Assembly: GCA_045596925.1 (NCBI GenBank)
Contig: JAZODH010000023.1
Coordinates: forward strand, 1-50,609
DNA from: SIG710 sp045596925
GTDB taxonomy: Bacteria > Bacillota > Clostridia > Oscillospirales > CAG-272
Reading direction: 5' to 3'
Length of the DNA: 50,609 nucleotides
A program made the translations under genes and the position numbers. The notes beneath the pieces were generated by a model. The model made no database searches. It worked only from the letters and a program-made list of their open reading frames with translations, and was not told where the DNA came from. This document shows, piece after piece, positions 1-7,336 of the stretch (positions are counted from its first letter, which is position 1; each line of letters starts with the position of its first letter).

Positions 1-93
1 CAGATAGAAAAATCCTCTGTTGAAACGAAGCTCGTTCGCTTTTGCTCACAGGGATTTTACAGCACGCTCAGACAGAAAATGAATGCAGATTGA
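1..93 (+). CDS. nadK: NAD kinase, C-terminal end (partial)
   Basis: The first 30 codons are open from base 1 and stop at 91-93 (TGA). The peptide contains TKLVRF followed by GFYSTLRQKM, which resembles the usual C-terminal tail of bacterial NAD kinases (KTKLIRL...FYEVLRKKL). NAD kinase phosphorylates NAD to NADP in the cytoplasm. The gene order NAD kinase, argR, recN is common in Clostridia and Bacilli, which supports the call. Only the tail is present, so no catalytic motif can be checked. argR follows after 20 bases, so the genes are probably co-transcribed. Confidence 0.7.
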   Translation, partial: QIEKSSVETKLVRFCSQGFYSTLRQKMNAD

Positions 94-113
94 TATAGAA
101 AGGAAAGACGAAA

Positions 114-569
114 ATGAAGACCACAAGACAGAGCAAGATTCTTGAGCTGATATTGAAGTATGAGATCGAGACCCAGGACGAGCTTATAGAAAAGCTCCGC
201 GAGGAGGGCTTTGATGTAACCCAGGCAACGGCGTCGAGAGACATTAAGGCACTCAAGCTAACAAAGACGCTGACAAGCAAGGGCAAGTACAGATACGTGC
301 GCCAGACTCCCAAGGAAAGCGCCCCCAACCACAAGTTCAACGCAGCGCTGATCGAGTCGATCATCAGCGTTGACAGCGGTGAGAATATCGTTGTGGTAAA
401 GACCTTCCCCGGACTTGCAAGTGCCGTGGCGGCAGGTGTTGACGCTATCAACCACGGAGAAATTTTGGGCTGTGTTGCGGGCGACGATACTATCGCCGTC
501 ATCACGCGCACAAAGGAAAGCGCAAAGGATCTGGTAAAGACCTTAGAGCATCTTATCCGCAACGCATAA
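114..569 (+). CDS. argR: Arginine repressor ArgR
   Basis: A 151-aa protein, the usual ArgR length. Residues 1-70 form the winged helix-turn-helix domain, with the family pattern QDELIEKLREEGFDVTQATA followed by SRDIKALKL. Residues 80-151 form the oligomerisation and arginine-binding domain and contain the typical GDDT motif near residues 129-132. ArgR hexamers bind ARG boxes in the presence of L-arginine and control arginine synthesis and breakdown. The ATG has a purine-rich Shine-Dalgarno (GAAAGGAAAG) just upstream. It lies between the NAD kinase tail and recN with short gaps, a conserved arrangement in Firmicutes. No arginine pathway genes are in the window apart from argS, so its targets lie elsewhere. 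Confidence 0.95.
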   Translation: MKTTRQSKILELILKYEIETQDELIEKLREEGFDVTQATASRDIKALKLTKTLTSKGKYRYVRQTPKESAPNHKFNAALIESIISVDSGENIVVVKTFPGLASAVAAGVDAINHGEILGCVAGDDTIAVITRTKESAKDLVKTLEHLIRNA

Positions 570-587
570 AATTTTCGGAGAATATAA

Positions 588-2273
588 ATGCTTGCTTCGC
601 TTCACATTGAAAATATCGCCGTAATAAAGAGCCTGGACGTTGACCTTTCAGGCGGTTTTACGGCGCTTACGGGCGAAACGGGTGCGGGTAAATCCATCAT
701 CATCGACAGTATAAACCTGCTGACAGGCGGCAGAGCGTCGCGCGAGCTTGTGCGAACGGGAGAACACCGCGCCTCGGTGTCGGGCGTATTCTGCAATTTG
801 GATCACGACACCCTTGAAACGCTCACCGAGCTTGGCTTTGACACCGACGAGAACGGCGAGATACTTCTGCAGCGCACTTTGACCGACGACGGACGCACTA
901 CCTCTCGGGTCAACGGTCAGTCGGTGACGAGCGCCGTCTATCGCGAGATCGCCCAAAATCTTATAAATATACACGGGCAGAATGACAGCCTGCAGTTTTT
1001 GCAGAAGTCGAGCCATCTGTCCCTGCTTGATGCCTTTGCCGAGAATGGCGACTTGCTTTGTGAATACCGCCGTTTTTACGATGAATATAAGAGGATATCC
1101 GAGCATCTGCGGGAGCTTGAGAGGGAAGACAAGGACAAGTTCCGCTTGCTTGAGATCTACCGCTTCCAGCTGGGCGAGATAGATTCCGTCAAGCTGAAAA
1201 AGGGCGAGGAAGAAGTCCTTGAAGCCCAGTGCAAGAAGCTGAGGAATATTGAAAAGATCTCAAAGCAGACCTCTTTTGCTTACAGAATCCTCTATTCCAG
1301 CGACAAGAGCGCGTCGGCGTCATACCTGCTTGACCGCGCGGCGGCATCCATGCTTCAAATTTCCGACGTCGTACCCGAGGCGGCAGAGCTGGCGGAAAAG
1401 CTGAAAAATTACAGATACGAGATAGAGGACATAGCCGAGACCATTCACGATTTCGGCGGCGACGTTGACATTGACGGCGACCCTACCGAGAAACTGAATA
1501 AGATCGAAGGCCGTCTTGACGCTATTGCAAAGCTGAAGCGCAAATACGGCGAAACGTATGAAGAAATTCAGCGATTCCGAGAGGAAACGGCGCAGAAGCT
1601 TGACGAGATCGAATGTGCCGACGATAAGATCGCCGATTACCGCCGTCAGCTTGACGCTATCCGCGCCGAAATGGAAATAAAGGCGGCGGCGCTTACTGAC
1701 AGCAGAAGAAGAGCGGCTGAAAGCATTCTCGACCGCATTTCCGACGTTCTTGTGTATCTCGATATGCCTAAAGTCCGCTTTGACGTGAGCATAAAGCCCA
1801 CGGAGCCGACACCAAACGGCTTTGACGACGTGGAATTTCTCATTTCTCCCAACCCCGGCGAGTCACTTCGTCCACTTGCCAAGATAGCATCGGGCGGTGA
1901 GCTTTCGCGAATCATGCTTGCCATGAAGTGCGCGCTTGCTGACCGAGATTCGGTGGGAACTCTCATTTTTGATGAGATCGACACGGGAATCTCGGGCAAG
2001 ACCTCCCGAAAGGTGGGAATCAAATTAAAGAGCATCGCCCGCGACGTGCAGGTCATCTGCGTGACCCACAGCGCGCAGGTCGCATCTCTTGCGGACAATC
2101 ATTTCTATATCTCAAAGTCCGAGCTGGACGGTCGCACCGAAACGTCTCTTGTCCTGCTTGACAGCATGGGCAGGATCGAGGAGATCGCCAGAATTTTGGG
2201 CGGTATCAACGTCACCGAGGTGCAAAGACGCGCGGCGGCTGAAATGATAGCGGAGGGAAAGGAATATGACTAA
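588..2273 (+). CDS. recN: DNA repair protein RecN
   Basis: A 561-aa SMC-like ATPase, the normal size for RecN. Walker A is GETGAGKS at residues 29-36. The ABC signature ASGGELSR lies near residue 434 and Walker B (TLIFDEIDTGIS) near 458-469. The middle is charged and rich in heptads (about 150-370), consistent with the coiled-coil arms. RecN acts in the cytoplasm early in double-strand break repair, bringing DNA ends together before RecA loading. The start follows argR by 18 bases with a GGAG Shine-Dalgarno. The last codons overlap the next gene by 8 bases (ATGACTAA), indicating translational coupling. Nothing in the reading frame looks damaged. Confidence 0.96.
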   Translation: MLASLHIENIAVIKSLDVDLSGGFTALTGETGAGKSIIIDSINLLTGGRASRELVRTGEHRASVSGVFCNLDHDTLETLTELGFDTDENGEILLQRTLTDDGRTTSRVNGQSVTSAVYREIAQNLINIHGQNDSLQFLQKSSHLSLLDAFAENGDLLCEYRRFYDEYKRISEHLRELEREDKDKFRLLEIYRFQLGEIDSVKLKKGEEEVLEAQCKKLRNIEKISKQTSFAYRILYSSDKSASASYLLDRAAASMLQISDVVPEAAELAEKLKNYRYEIEDIAETIHDFGGDVDIDGDPTEKLNKIEGRLDAIAKLKRKYGETYEEIQRFREETAQKLDEIECADDKIADYRRQLDAIRAEMEIKAAALTDSRRRAAESILDRISDVLVYLDMPKVRFDVSIKPTEPTPNGFDDVEFLISPNPGESLRPLAKIASGGELSRIMLAMKCALADRDSVGTLIFDEIDTGISGKTSRKVGIKLKSIARDVQVICVTHSAQVASLADNHFYISKSELDGRTETSLVLLDSMGRIEEIARILGGINVTEVQRRAAAEMIAEGKEYD

Positions 2274-2736
2274 GACCAACGCCATGCGTATGCTTGACGC
2301 GGCGAAGATAAAATACGAAATAAAGGAATACGTCCCCGACGAAAACGATCTGACGGGAACCCATATTGCCGAGCAGATAGGGCTTGACGAGAAGATAGTT
2401 TTTAAAACTCTCGTTGCGGTCGGCGACAAGACGGGACACATCGTCTTCTGTATTCCCAGTCCCGCCGAAATAGACCTGAAAAAGGCAGCGGCGGCAACGG
2501 GAAACAAGAGGATCGAGATGGTGCACGTCAAGGACTTGCTTGCTTTGACCGGCTATATTCGAGGCGGCTGCTCGCCTATCGGAATGAAGAAAAAGTTCCC
2601 CACTTATATAGACGAAAGCGCAGAGACACTCGAAAAGTTCACGGTCAGCGGCGGCGTCAAGGGCATACAGCTTCTGGTGTCTCCTGCGGACATTATCAAG
2701 TACACGGGAGCAAAACTTTGCTCGGTGACAAAATAA
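2266..2736 (+). CDS. ybaK: YbaK/EbsC-family aminoacyl-tRNA deacylase
   Basis: A 156-aa protein with the YbaK/ProX-type editing fold. The family motif GGCSPIGMKK is present near residues 101-110, and the N-terminus (TNAMRMLDAAKIKYEIKEY) matches the family start. Characterised members hydrolyse Cys-tRNA(Pro) formed by mistakes of prolyl-tRNA synthetase. The start codon overlaps the end of recN, so the two are coupled. A promoter for argS begins right after this gene, so it is probably the last gene of the nadK-argR-recN operon, although no clear terminator hairpin is visible. Substrate specificity cannot be read from the sequence; Cys-tRNA(Pro) is the best guess. Confidence 0.88.
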   Translation: MTKTNAMRMLDAAKIKYEIKEYVPDENDLTGTHIAEQIGLDEKIVFKTLVAVGDKTGHIVFCIPSPAEIDLKKAAAATGNKRIEMVHVKDLLALTGYIRGGCSPIGMKKKFPTYIDESAETLEKFTVSGGVKGIQLLVSPADIIKYTGAKLCSVTK

Positions 2737-2750
2737 ATTGTCCTCAGCAC

Positions 2751-2779
2751 TTGAAAAAAATCACTTTTTGGTGTATAAT
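2751..2779 (+). promoter_or_regulatory. Sigma-A type promoter of argS
   Basis: TTGAAA at 2751-2756 and TATAAT at 2774-2779 with a 17-base spacer. The spacer ends in GGTG directly before the -10. It lies in the gap between the YbaK-type gene and argS. Confidence 0.8.
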
Positions 2780-2811
2780 CAAACTTTGGAATAAAAAAGA
2801 AGGAGAGAAGC

Positions 2812-2844
2812 GTGAAAAACACGCGGATTTATCCCTATGCTTAA
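2812..2844 (+). CDS. Possible 10-codon leader ORF overlapping the argS start
   Basis: A strong Shine-Dalgarno (AAGGAG, 2799-2804) sits 7 bases before a GTG at 2812. That frame encodes MKNTRIYPYA and stops at TAA 2842-2844. The stop region overlaps the argS ATG at 2837, which itself has no close Shine-Dalgarno. The GTG also lies in a small hairpin, GCGTG/CACGC (2810-2824). The layout suggests that argS is translated by coupling to this leader. One arginine codon (CGG) is present, so attenuation by charged Arg-tRNA is conceivable but unproven. An alternative is simple chance plus a weak argS ribosome site. Confidence 0.45.
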   Translation: MKNTRIYPYA

Positions 2845-4543
2845 AATAAAATCACAAATTTCGTCTGTTCTCGCGGAAAAGATGAAGTCAATAAACCCCG
2901 ACTCTCCGTCCGCGCAGGAGATCGCAAATATGCTTGAATACCCCCCCGATGCCGCAATGGGCGACCTTTCTCTGCCTTGCTTTAAATTGAGCAAGCTCTT
3001 GCGCCGTTCACCCGTGCAGATCGCTGAAATGCTGGCGGACGGATTTGAGTCCCCTTGCGTGTCAAAGGCTTCTACGATAAACGGATATCTGAATTTTAAT
3101 ATTTCCGACGAATATCTGGCAGCAGCTGTTGTCCCCGAGGTGCTATCAAAGGGCGAAAAGTACGGTGCACCCACCACAGGGCAGGGCAAGACGGTAGTTC
3201 TTGACTATTCCTCCCCCAACGTGGCAAAGCCCTTCCATATCGGACACCTTGGCACGACCGTTATCGGTCACTCCCTGAAGAAGCTCCATGAGTTTGCAGG
3301 CTACAAGTGCGTTGGTATCAATTACCTTGGCGACTGGGGAACTCAGTTCGGTAAGCTCATCGTTGCCTACCGCAAGTGGGGAAATAAGGAAGCTGTAGAA
3401 GCAGGCGGTGTTGACGGACTTGTTGAGCTTTACGTTAAATTCCACGCCGAAGCCGAGGAAAACAAGGAACTTGAAGACGAGGCGAGAGCGGAATTTACCA
3501 AGCTCGAGCACGGTGACGAGGAAAACCTTGCACTTTGGCGTTGGTTCGTTGAAATAAGCTTAAAGGAATACAAGAAGACCTACGACCTGCTCGGAATTGA
3601 GTTCGACAGCTACAAGGGCGAGAGCTTTTACACCGACAAGATGCCCGCACAGGTACAGCTTCTGCGCGACAAAAACCTGCTCAAGATCGACGATGGCGCG
3701 TCTATCGTTGACTTGGAGGAATACAACATGCCTCCCTGCCTGATCCTGAAGCGCGACGGCTCCACGCTTTACCCCACCCGCGACATTGCGGCGGCGGTCT
3801 ACCGCAAGGGCCAGTACGGCTTCGATAAGGCTATTTACGTCACCTCTGCCGGACAGAGCCTCCACTTTGCACAGTGGTTCAAGGTGGTGGAGATGATGGG
3901 CTACGATTGGTACGATCAGCTGGTTCACGTGCCCTATGGAACTGTGTCTATCAACGGCGCAAAGCTTGCCACCAGAACAGGTAACGTAATACTGCTCCGC
4001 GACCTGTTCGCTATGGCAATAGAAAAGGTCAGCGATATCATCGAACAGAAGAACCCCAATCTTGAAAACAAGGAAAAGGTGGCAGAGGACGTAGGCGTCG
4101 GCGCTATTATCTTCTACTACCTGTCAAATAACCGTATAAAGGATATAAATTTCGTTCTTGAGGACGCGCTGAGCTTTGACGGCAACACAGGCCCTTACGT
4201 TCAGTACACCTATGCCCGCACCTGCTCGATTCTCACAAAGAACGGCGGCGAGGGTGACGGTAAGGTCGTAATTTCTGCTCCCGAGGAGAGAAATCTGGCA
4301 TTGGTACTTTCCCGTTTCGAGGAGAGGGTCTGCGATGCCATTGATTCCTACGAGCCTTCGGTTATCACCCGCTACATTCTGGACGTTGCGGTGGCCTTTA
4401 ACCAGTTCTACCACAACTGTCCCATTTTGGGCGCGCAGGACGAGGCAACCAAGGCATCCAGAGTTAAGCTCACCGCGGCGGCAAAGACGGTGCTCGGCAA
4501 CGCATTCGAGCTTATCTGCCTGAAGAAAACAGAAAAAATTTAA
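2837..4543 (+). CDS. argS: Arginyl-tRNA synthetase
   Basis: A 568-aa class I aminoacyl-tRNA synthetase that charges tRNA(Arg). The HIGH signature appears as FHIGHLGTT near residues 133-141, preceded by the ArgRS-typical DYSSPNVAKP. The KMSKS counterpart is degenerate (LATRTGNV), as is normal for ArgRS. The N-terminal Add-1 domain and the C-terminal DALR anticodon-binding domain are both present, and the length is normal. Its own promoter lies at 2751-2779. The start codon overlaps a short upstream ORF (2812-2844) and lacks its own good ribosome site, so translational coupling is likely. A YebC-type gene follows after 25 bases. Confidence 0.96.
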   Translation: MLKIKSQISSVLAEKMKSINPDSPSAQEIANMLEYPPDAAMGDLSLPCFKLSKLLRRSPVQIAEMLADGFESPCVSKASTINGYLNFNISDEYLAAAVVPEVLSKGEKYGAPTTGQGKTVVLDYSSPNVAKPFHIGHLGTTVIGHSLKKLHEFAGYKCVGINYLGDWGTQFGKLIVAYRKWGNKEAVEAGGVDGLVELYVKFHAEAEENKELEDEARAEFTKLEHGDEENLALWRWFVEISLKEYKKTYDLLGIEFDSYKGESFYTDKMPAQVQLLRDKNLLKIDDGASIVDLEEYNMPPCLILKRDGSTLYPTRDIAAAVYRKGQYGFDKAIYVTSAGQSLHFAQWFKVVEMMGYDWYDQLVHVPYGTVSINGAKLATRTGNVILLRDLFAMAIEKVSDIIEQKNPNLENKEKVAEDVGVGAIIFYYLSNNRIKDINFVLEDALSFDGNTGPYVQYTYARTCSILTKNGGEGDGKVVISAPEERNLALVLSRFEERVCDAIDSYEPSVITRYILDVAVAFNQFYHNCPILGAQDEATKASRVKLTAAAKTVLGNAFELICLKKTEKI

Positions 4544-4568
4544 GATTGAGATAGAGAGGTAAAATCCA

Positions 4569-5294
4569 ATGTCAGGACATAGCAAATGGAATAATATCAA
4601 GCACAAAAAGGAAAAGACCGACGCTCAAAAAGCGAAGATCTTTACAAAGATCGGTAAGGAAATGGTAATTGCCATCAAGGCAGGCGGACCCGATCCCGCA
4701 TCGAACTCCAAGCTCCGCGATCTTATCGCAAAGGCAAAGGCAAATAACGTGCCCAACGATAATATCGAGAGAACCATCAAAAAAGCGGCAGGTCAGACTG
4801 ACGTTGAATACGAGGAGATCCGCTACGAGGGCTACGGTCCCTGCGGCGTTGCGGTTATCGTAAACACAACAACCGATAACAGAAACAGAACCGCCTCCGA
4901 GGTTCGACACTATTTTGATAAGTTCGGCGGAAACCTTGGAACGCTCGGCTGTGTGGGCTACCTTTTCGAGGAAAAGGGCGTTATCATCATCGAGAAAGAG
5001 GACGTTGACGAGGACAAGCTCATGGAGGATGCACTTGAGGCAGGCGCGGCAGACTTTATTGCCGAGGACGAGTGCTTTGAGATCTACACAGAAAAGGATG
5101 ACCTTGGAGCGGTACGCGAGGCTCTTGAGGAAAAGGGTTATACCATGGTCAGCGCTGAGCTTGATATGATCCCTCAGAACTACGTTACCCTTGAGGGCGA
5201 GGAGGATCTGAAGAAGATGAATCTTCTCCTTGAACACCTTGAGGATAACGACGACGTTTCCTCTGTGTTCCACAACTGCGAGAATTGCGATTAA
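4569..5294 (+). CDS. YebC/PmpR-family protein
   Basis: A 241-aa protein that starts with the invariant family signature MSGHSKWNNIKHKK followed by DAQKAKIFTKIGKE. It has the family's normal length and an acidic C-terminal half. Members were described as DNA-binding regulators (PmpR), and a subset (YebC and YeeI) is reported to help ribosomes translate proline-rich or stalling sequences. Which role applies here cannot be told from the sequence. It follows argS by 25 bases with a GAGAGG ribosome site, so it is probably co-transcribed. A strong intrinsic terminator follows the stop codon. Confidence 0.93.
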   Translation: MSGHSKWNNIKHKKEKTDAQKAKIFTKIGKEMVIAIKAGGPDPASNSKLRDLIAKAKANNVPNDNIERTIKKAAGQTDVEYEEIRYEGYGPCGVAVIVNTTTDNRNRTASEVRHYFDKFGGNLGTLGCVGYLFEEKGVIIIEKEDVDEDKLMEDALEAGAADFIAEDECFEIYTEKDDLGAVREALEEKGYTMVSAELDMIPQNYVTLEGEEDLKKMNLLLEHLEDNDDVSSVFHNCENCD

Positions 5295-5307
5295 GTAATA
5301 AAAAAAG

Positions 5308-5332
5308 CACCGCAAAAGCGGTGCTTTTTTTG
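5308..5332 (+). terminator. Intrinsic terminator of the argS-yebC unit
   Basis: Perfect 7-bp stem GCACCGC/GCGGTGC (5308-5314, 5319-5325) with an AAAA loop and a run of T. An A-run on the left side lets it also work on the minus strand, for the convergent lipoprotein gene. Confidence 0.9.
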
Positions 5333-5334
5333 TG

Positions 5335-5363
5335 GCGGGAGTTTTATTTAATCACTCCCGCCG
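5335..5363 (-). terminator. Hairpin downstream of the acidic lipoprotein gene
   Basis: Perfect 9-bp inverted repeat GGCGGGAGT/ACTCCCGCC with an 11-base loop, directly after the end of the minus-strand gene at 5372. No good T-run follows on the minus strand, so it may be an RNA-end stabiliser rather than a terminator; the hairpin at 5308-5325 can do the terminating. Confidence 0.45.
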
Positions 5364-5371
5364 TTATGCTT

Positions 5372-5614
5372 TTATTCTGCAGCCTCGGCGGTGTCTGTGT
5401 CGGATTCCGCCGTGTCATCGACCGTTCCTTCCGCGGTATCTGCCGCGTTTTCCGTAGTATCGTCCGAATCATTGGTATCTTCAACGTCGTCAAAGAATCC
5501 GCCGGTGGATACGTCGATCTCGTTGTCGCCGCCTACGTACTCGTCTTCGTCGTCACAGGCAACGATAAAAACAAGTAACGTCGCCGCCAAAATAAGTGCA
5601 AGGATCTTTTTCAT
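5372..5614 (-). CDS. Small acidic lipoprotein
   Basis: An 80-aa protein with a lipoprotein signal peptide: MKKI, a hydrophobic stretch and the lipobox FIVAC, with the lipidated cysteine at residue 20. The mature part is about 60 residues of almost only Asp, Glu, Thr, Ala, Gly and Ser, with no recognisable domain, so it is probably disordered at the cell surface. The start has a GGAG Shine-Dalgarno in a gap of 33 bases after sufB, so it may be the last gene of the GH20-sufC-sufB unit. Function is unknown; such acidic stalks may bind cations or act as spacers, but that is a guess. Confidence 0.7.
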   Translation of the reverse strand: MKKILALILAATLLVFIVACDDEDEYVGGDNEIDVSTGGFFDDVEDTNDSDDTTENAADTAEGTVDDTAESDTDTAEAAE

Positions 5615-5647
5615 AATTATCTCCGTTCTTACCGCGTGGCGGCTTTT

Positions 5648-6580
5648 TTATTTCAGAAATCCGTTTACTATCTGTTCTTCCGCTTCCTGCTCGGTAAGGC
5701 CGAAGGTCATGAGCTTGATAAGCTGTTCGCCTGCGATCTTGCCGATCGCCGCCTCGTGAATGAGACTTGCGTCAATGTGGTTCGCTGTGACCTCGGGGAT
5801 CGCGCTGACGCTTGCATCGTCCATAATGATGGCGTCACACTCCGTGTGACCTGCGCAGGGTGCGTTTCCGTTGATTCGGGATACGAATATCTGTTTGGAC
5901 TTATCCCTTGCCACGGAGCGGGAGATTACGTTTGTACTGCAGCCCTCTCCGTTCAGGTCAACGGTGAACTCGGTTGAGGCATACTGGTCGCCGTGGGTCA
6001 TGAGCTTTTCCTTGATCACAAGGGAAGCGCCCTCGGCCAAGGTTGCGTTTGTGATACGCTTTGTGGAGTCGATGCCTCTGATCTGAGTGGTCTCCATTTC
6101 CATGTAGCTGCCCTCGTCCATGACGATGATAGTTGTGGGGTTCATGATGTTTTCTCCGATCTTCTGACCGTCCTCCACCTCGGCTTCGCCGTAGTGCTTT
6201 TCAACGTAACGGAGCTTTGAGTTCTTGCCCATGTAAAAGCTGTGGATACCGTCGTGCTGAGAGGTCTGGGTTCCGCAGTTGTGGATTCCGCAGCCTGCAA
6301 CGATGGTAACGTCCGCGCCCTCACCGATGTGAAAGTCGTTGTATACCAAGTCTGTAAGACCGCTTTCGCTTATGATAACGGGAATGTGAACGCTTTCGTT
6401 CACCGTACCGGGCTTGATGTAGATGTCAATTCCGGGCTTGTCCGTTTTTGTGACTATATCAATGTTAGCCGTTGTGTTTCTTGATTCAAGTGCGCCGTTT
6501 GCACGAATGTTGTAAGCCCCCTCGGGGACCTCGTGAAGGTCGGCGATGCTTTGGAGCAATTTTTTTTCTGTTTCTGTCAT
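5648..6580 (-). CDS. sufB: SufB/SufD-family Fe-S cluster scaffold (SMS-type SmsB)
   Basis: A 310-aa SufBD-fold protein. The C-terminal core is clear: GHTECDAIIMDD from residue 244, LIHEAAIGKI near 273-282, and the final helix EEQIVNGF. At 310 residues it is much shorter than SufB of the six-gene SUF system (about 470-490). It pairs only with SufC, and no sufD, sufS or sufU is nearby. This is the arrangement of the two-gene SMS (minimal SUF) systems described in archaea and anaerobic bacteria. The role would be scaffold for cluster assembly in the cytoplasm. It starts 15 bases after sufC, so the two are co-translated. Confidence 0.88.
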   Translation of the reverse strand: MTETEKKLLQSIADLHEVPEGAYNIRANGALESRNTTANIDIVTKTDKPGIDIYIKPGTVNESVHIPVIISESGLTDLVYNDFHIGEGADVTIVAGCGIHNCGTQTSQHDGIHSFYMGKNSKLRYVEKHYGEAEVEDGQKIGENIMNPTTIIVMDEGSYMEMETTQIRGIDSTKRITNATLAEGASLVIKEKLMTHGDQYASTEFTVDLNGEGCSTNVISRSVARDKSKQIFVSRINGNAPCAGHTECDAIIMDDASVSAIPEVTANHIDASLIHEAAIGKIAGEQLIKLMTFGLTEQEAEEQIVNGFLK

Positions 6581-6595
6581 GTTAGCCTTCCTCCT

Positions 6596-7318
6596 TTACG
6601 TTTTGTCCGCAAGCACGCGGCAGATTCCCGAGGAATCCATCATTTCGGGAAGAATCTCGTCTCTTGTTCCGATCTTGTCCACTCTGCCGTTTGCGATTAC
6701 GATTATCTTGTCTGCGATATTGAGGATTCTCTCCTGGTGGGAAATGATGACGATAGAGCCGTTGATGGTTTCGTTCATCTTCTCAAAAACCTTGATCAGA
6801 TTGTTGAAGCTCCACAGGTCGATGCCCGCTTCAGGCTCGTCGAATACCGAGAGCTTGGTGCCGCGGGCCAATATCATGGCGATCTCGATTCGCTTCATTT
6901 CGCCGCCCGACAAGCTCGCGTTTATCTCACGGTTGATGTAATCACGGGCGCATAAACCTACCTCGGAAAGGTAAGCGCAGGCCTCGCTCACGGAAATAGG
7001 CTTTCCCGCCGCCAAGGTGATAAGGTCGTTTACCGTCAGACCCTTGAAGCGTACGGGCTGCTGAAAAGCGAAGCTGATACCGCGTTTTGCACGCTCCGTG
7101 ATGGAAAGGGAAGTGATATCCTCTCCGTCGAGCAGGATCTGTCCCGATGTGGGGGTGTAGATTCCGGCGATGACCTTGGCAAGAGTTGACTTGCCGCCGC
7201 CGTTCGGACCTGTGATGGCAACAAATCCGTCCTCTATTGTAAGACTTACGTCCTTTAAAATCTCTTTTTGTCTGTTTTCTTCTACTACTACGTAGGAAAT
7301 GTTTTTTAGTTCAAGCAT
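6596..7318 (-). CDS. sufC: SufC-type ABC ATPase for Fe-S assembly (SmsC)
   Basis: A 240-aa soluble ABC ATPase with Walker A GPNGGGKST (residues 37-45), signature LSGGEMKR, and Walker B ending in VFDEPEAGID. Length and signature fit SufC, the ATPase that drives rearrangement of the SufB scaffold. Its Walker B region (DEPEAGID) differs from the DETDSGLD of classical SufC, as expected for a minimal two-component system. It starts 18 bases after the end of the GH20 gene, with an AAGGA site in that gap, leaving no room for a promoter of its own. Co-transcription with the hexosaminidase is therefore likely. Confidence 0.9.
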   Translation of the reverse strand: MLELKNISYVVVEENRQKEILKDVSLTIEDGFVAITGPNGGGKSTLAKVIAGIYTPTSGQILLDGEDITSLSITERAKRGISFAFQQPVRFKGLTVNDLITLAAGKPISVSEACAYLSEVGLCARDYINREINASLSGGEMKRIEIAMILARGTKLSVFDEPEAGIDLWSFNNLIKVFEKMNETINGSIVIISHQERILNIADKIIVIANGRVDKIGTRDEILPEMMDSSGICRVLADKT

Positions 7319-7336
7319 TTTAGTTAAAAGTCCTTA

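Noticed and set aside
2780..2836. T-box leader before argS or gltX
   Set aside because: No T-box sequence (GGTGGNACCGCG-like) and no antiterminator structure near any of the three synthetase genes.
5300..5620. Plus-strand open frames over the acidic lipoprotein gene
   Set aside because: They are antisense to an ORF with a clear lipobox and ribosome site.
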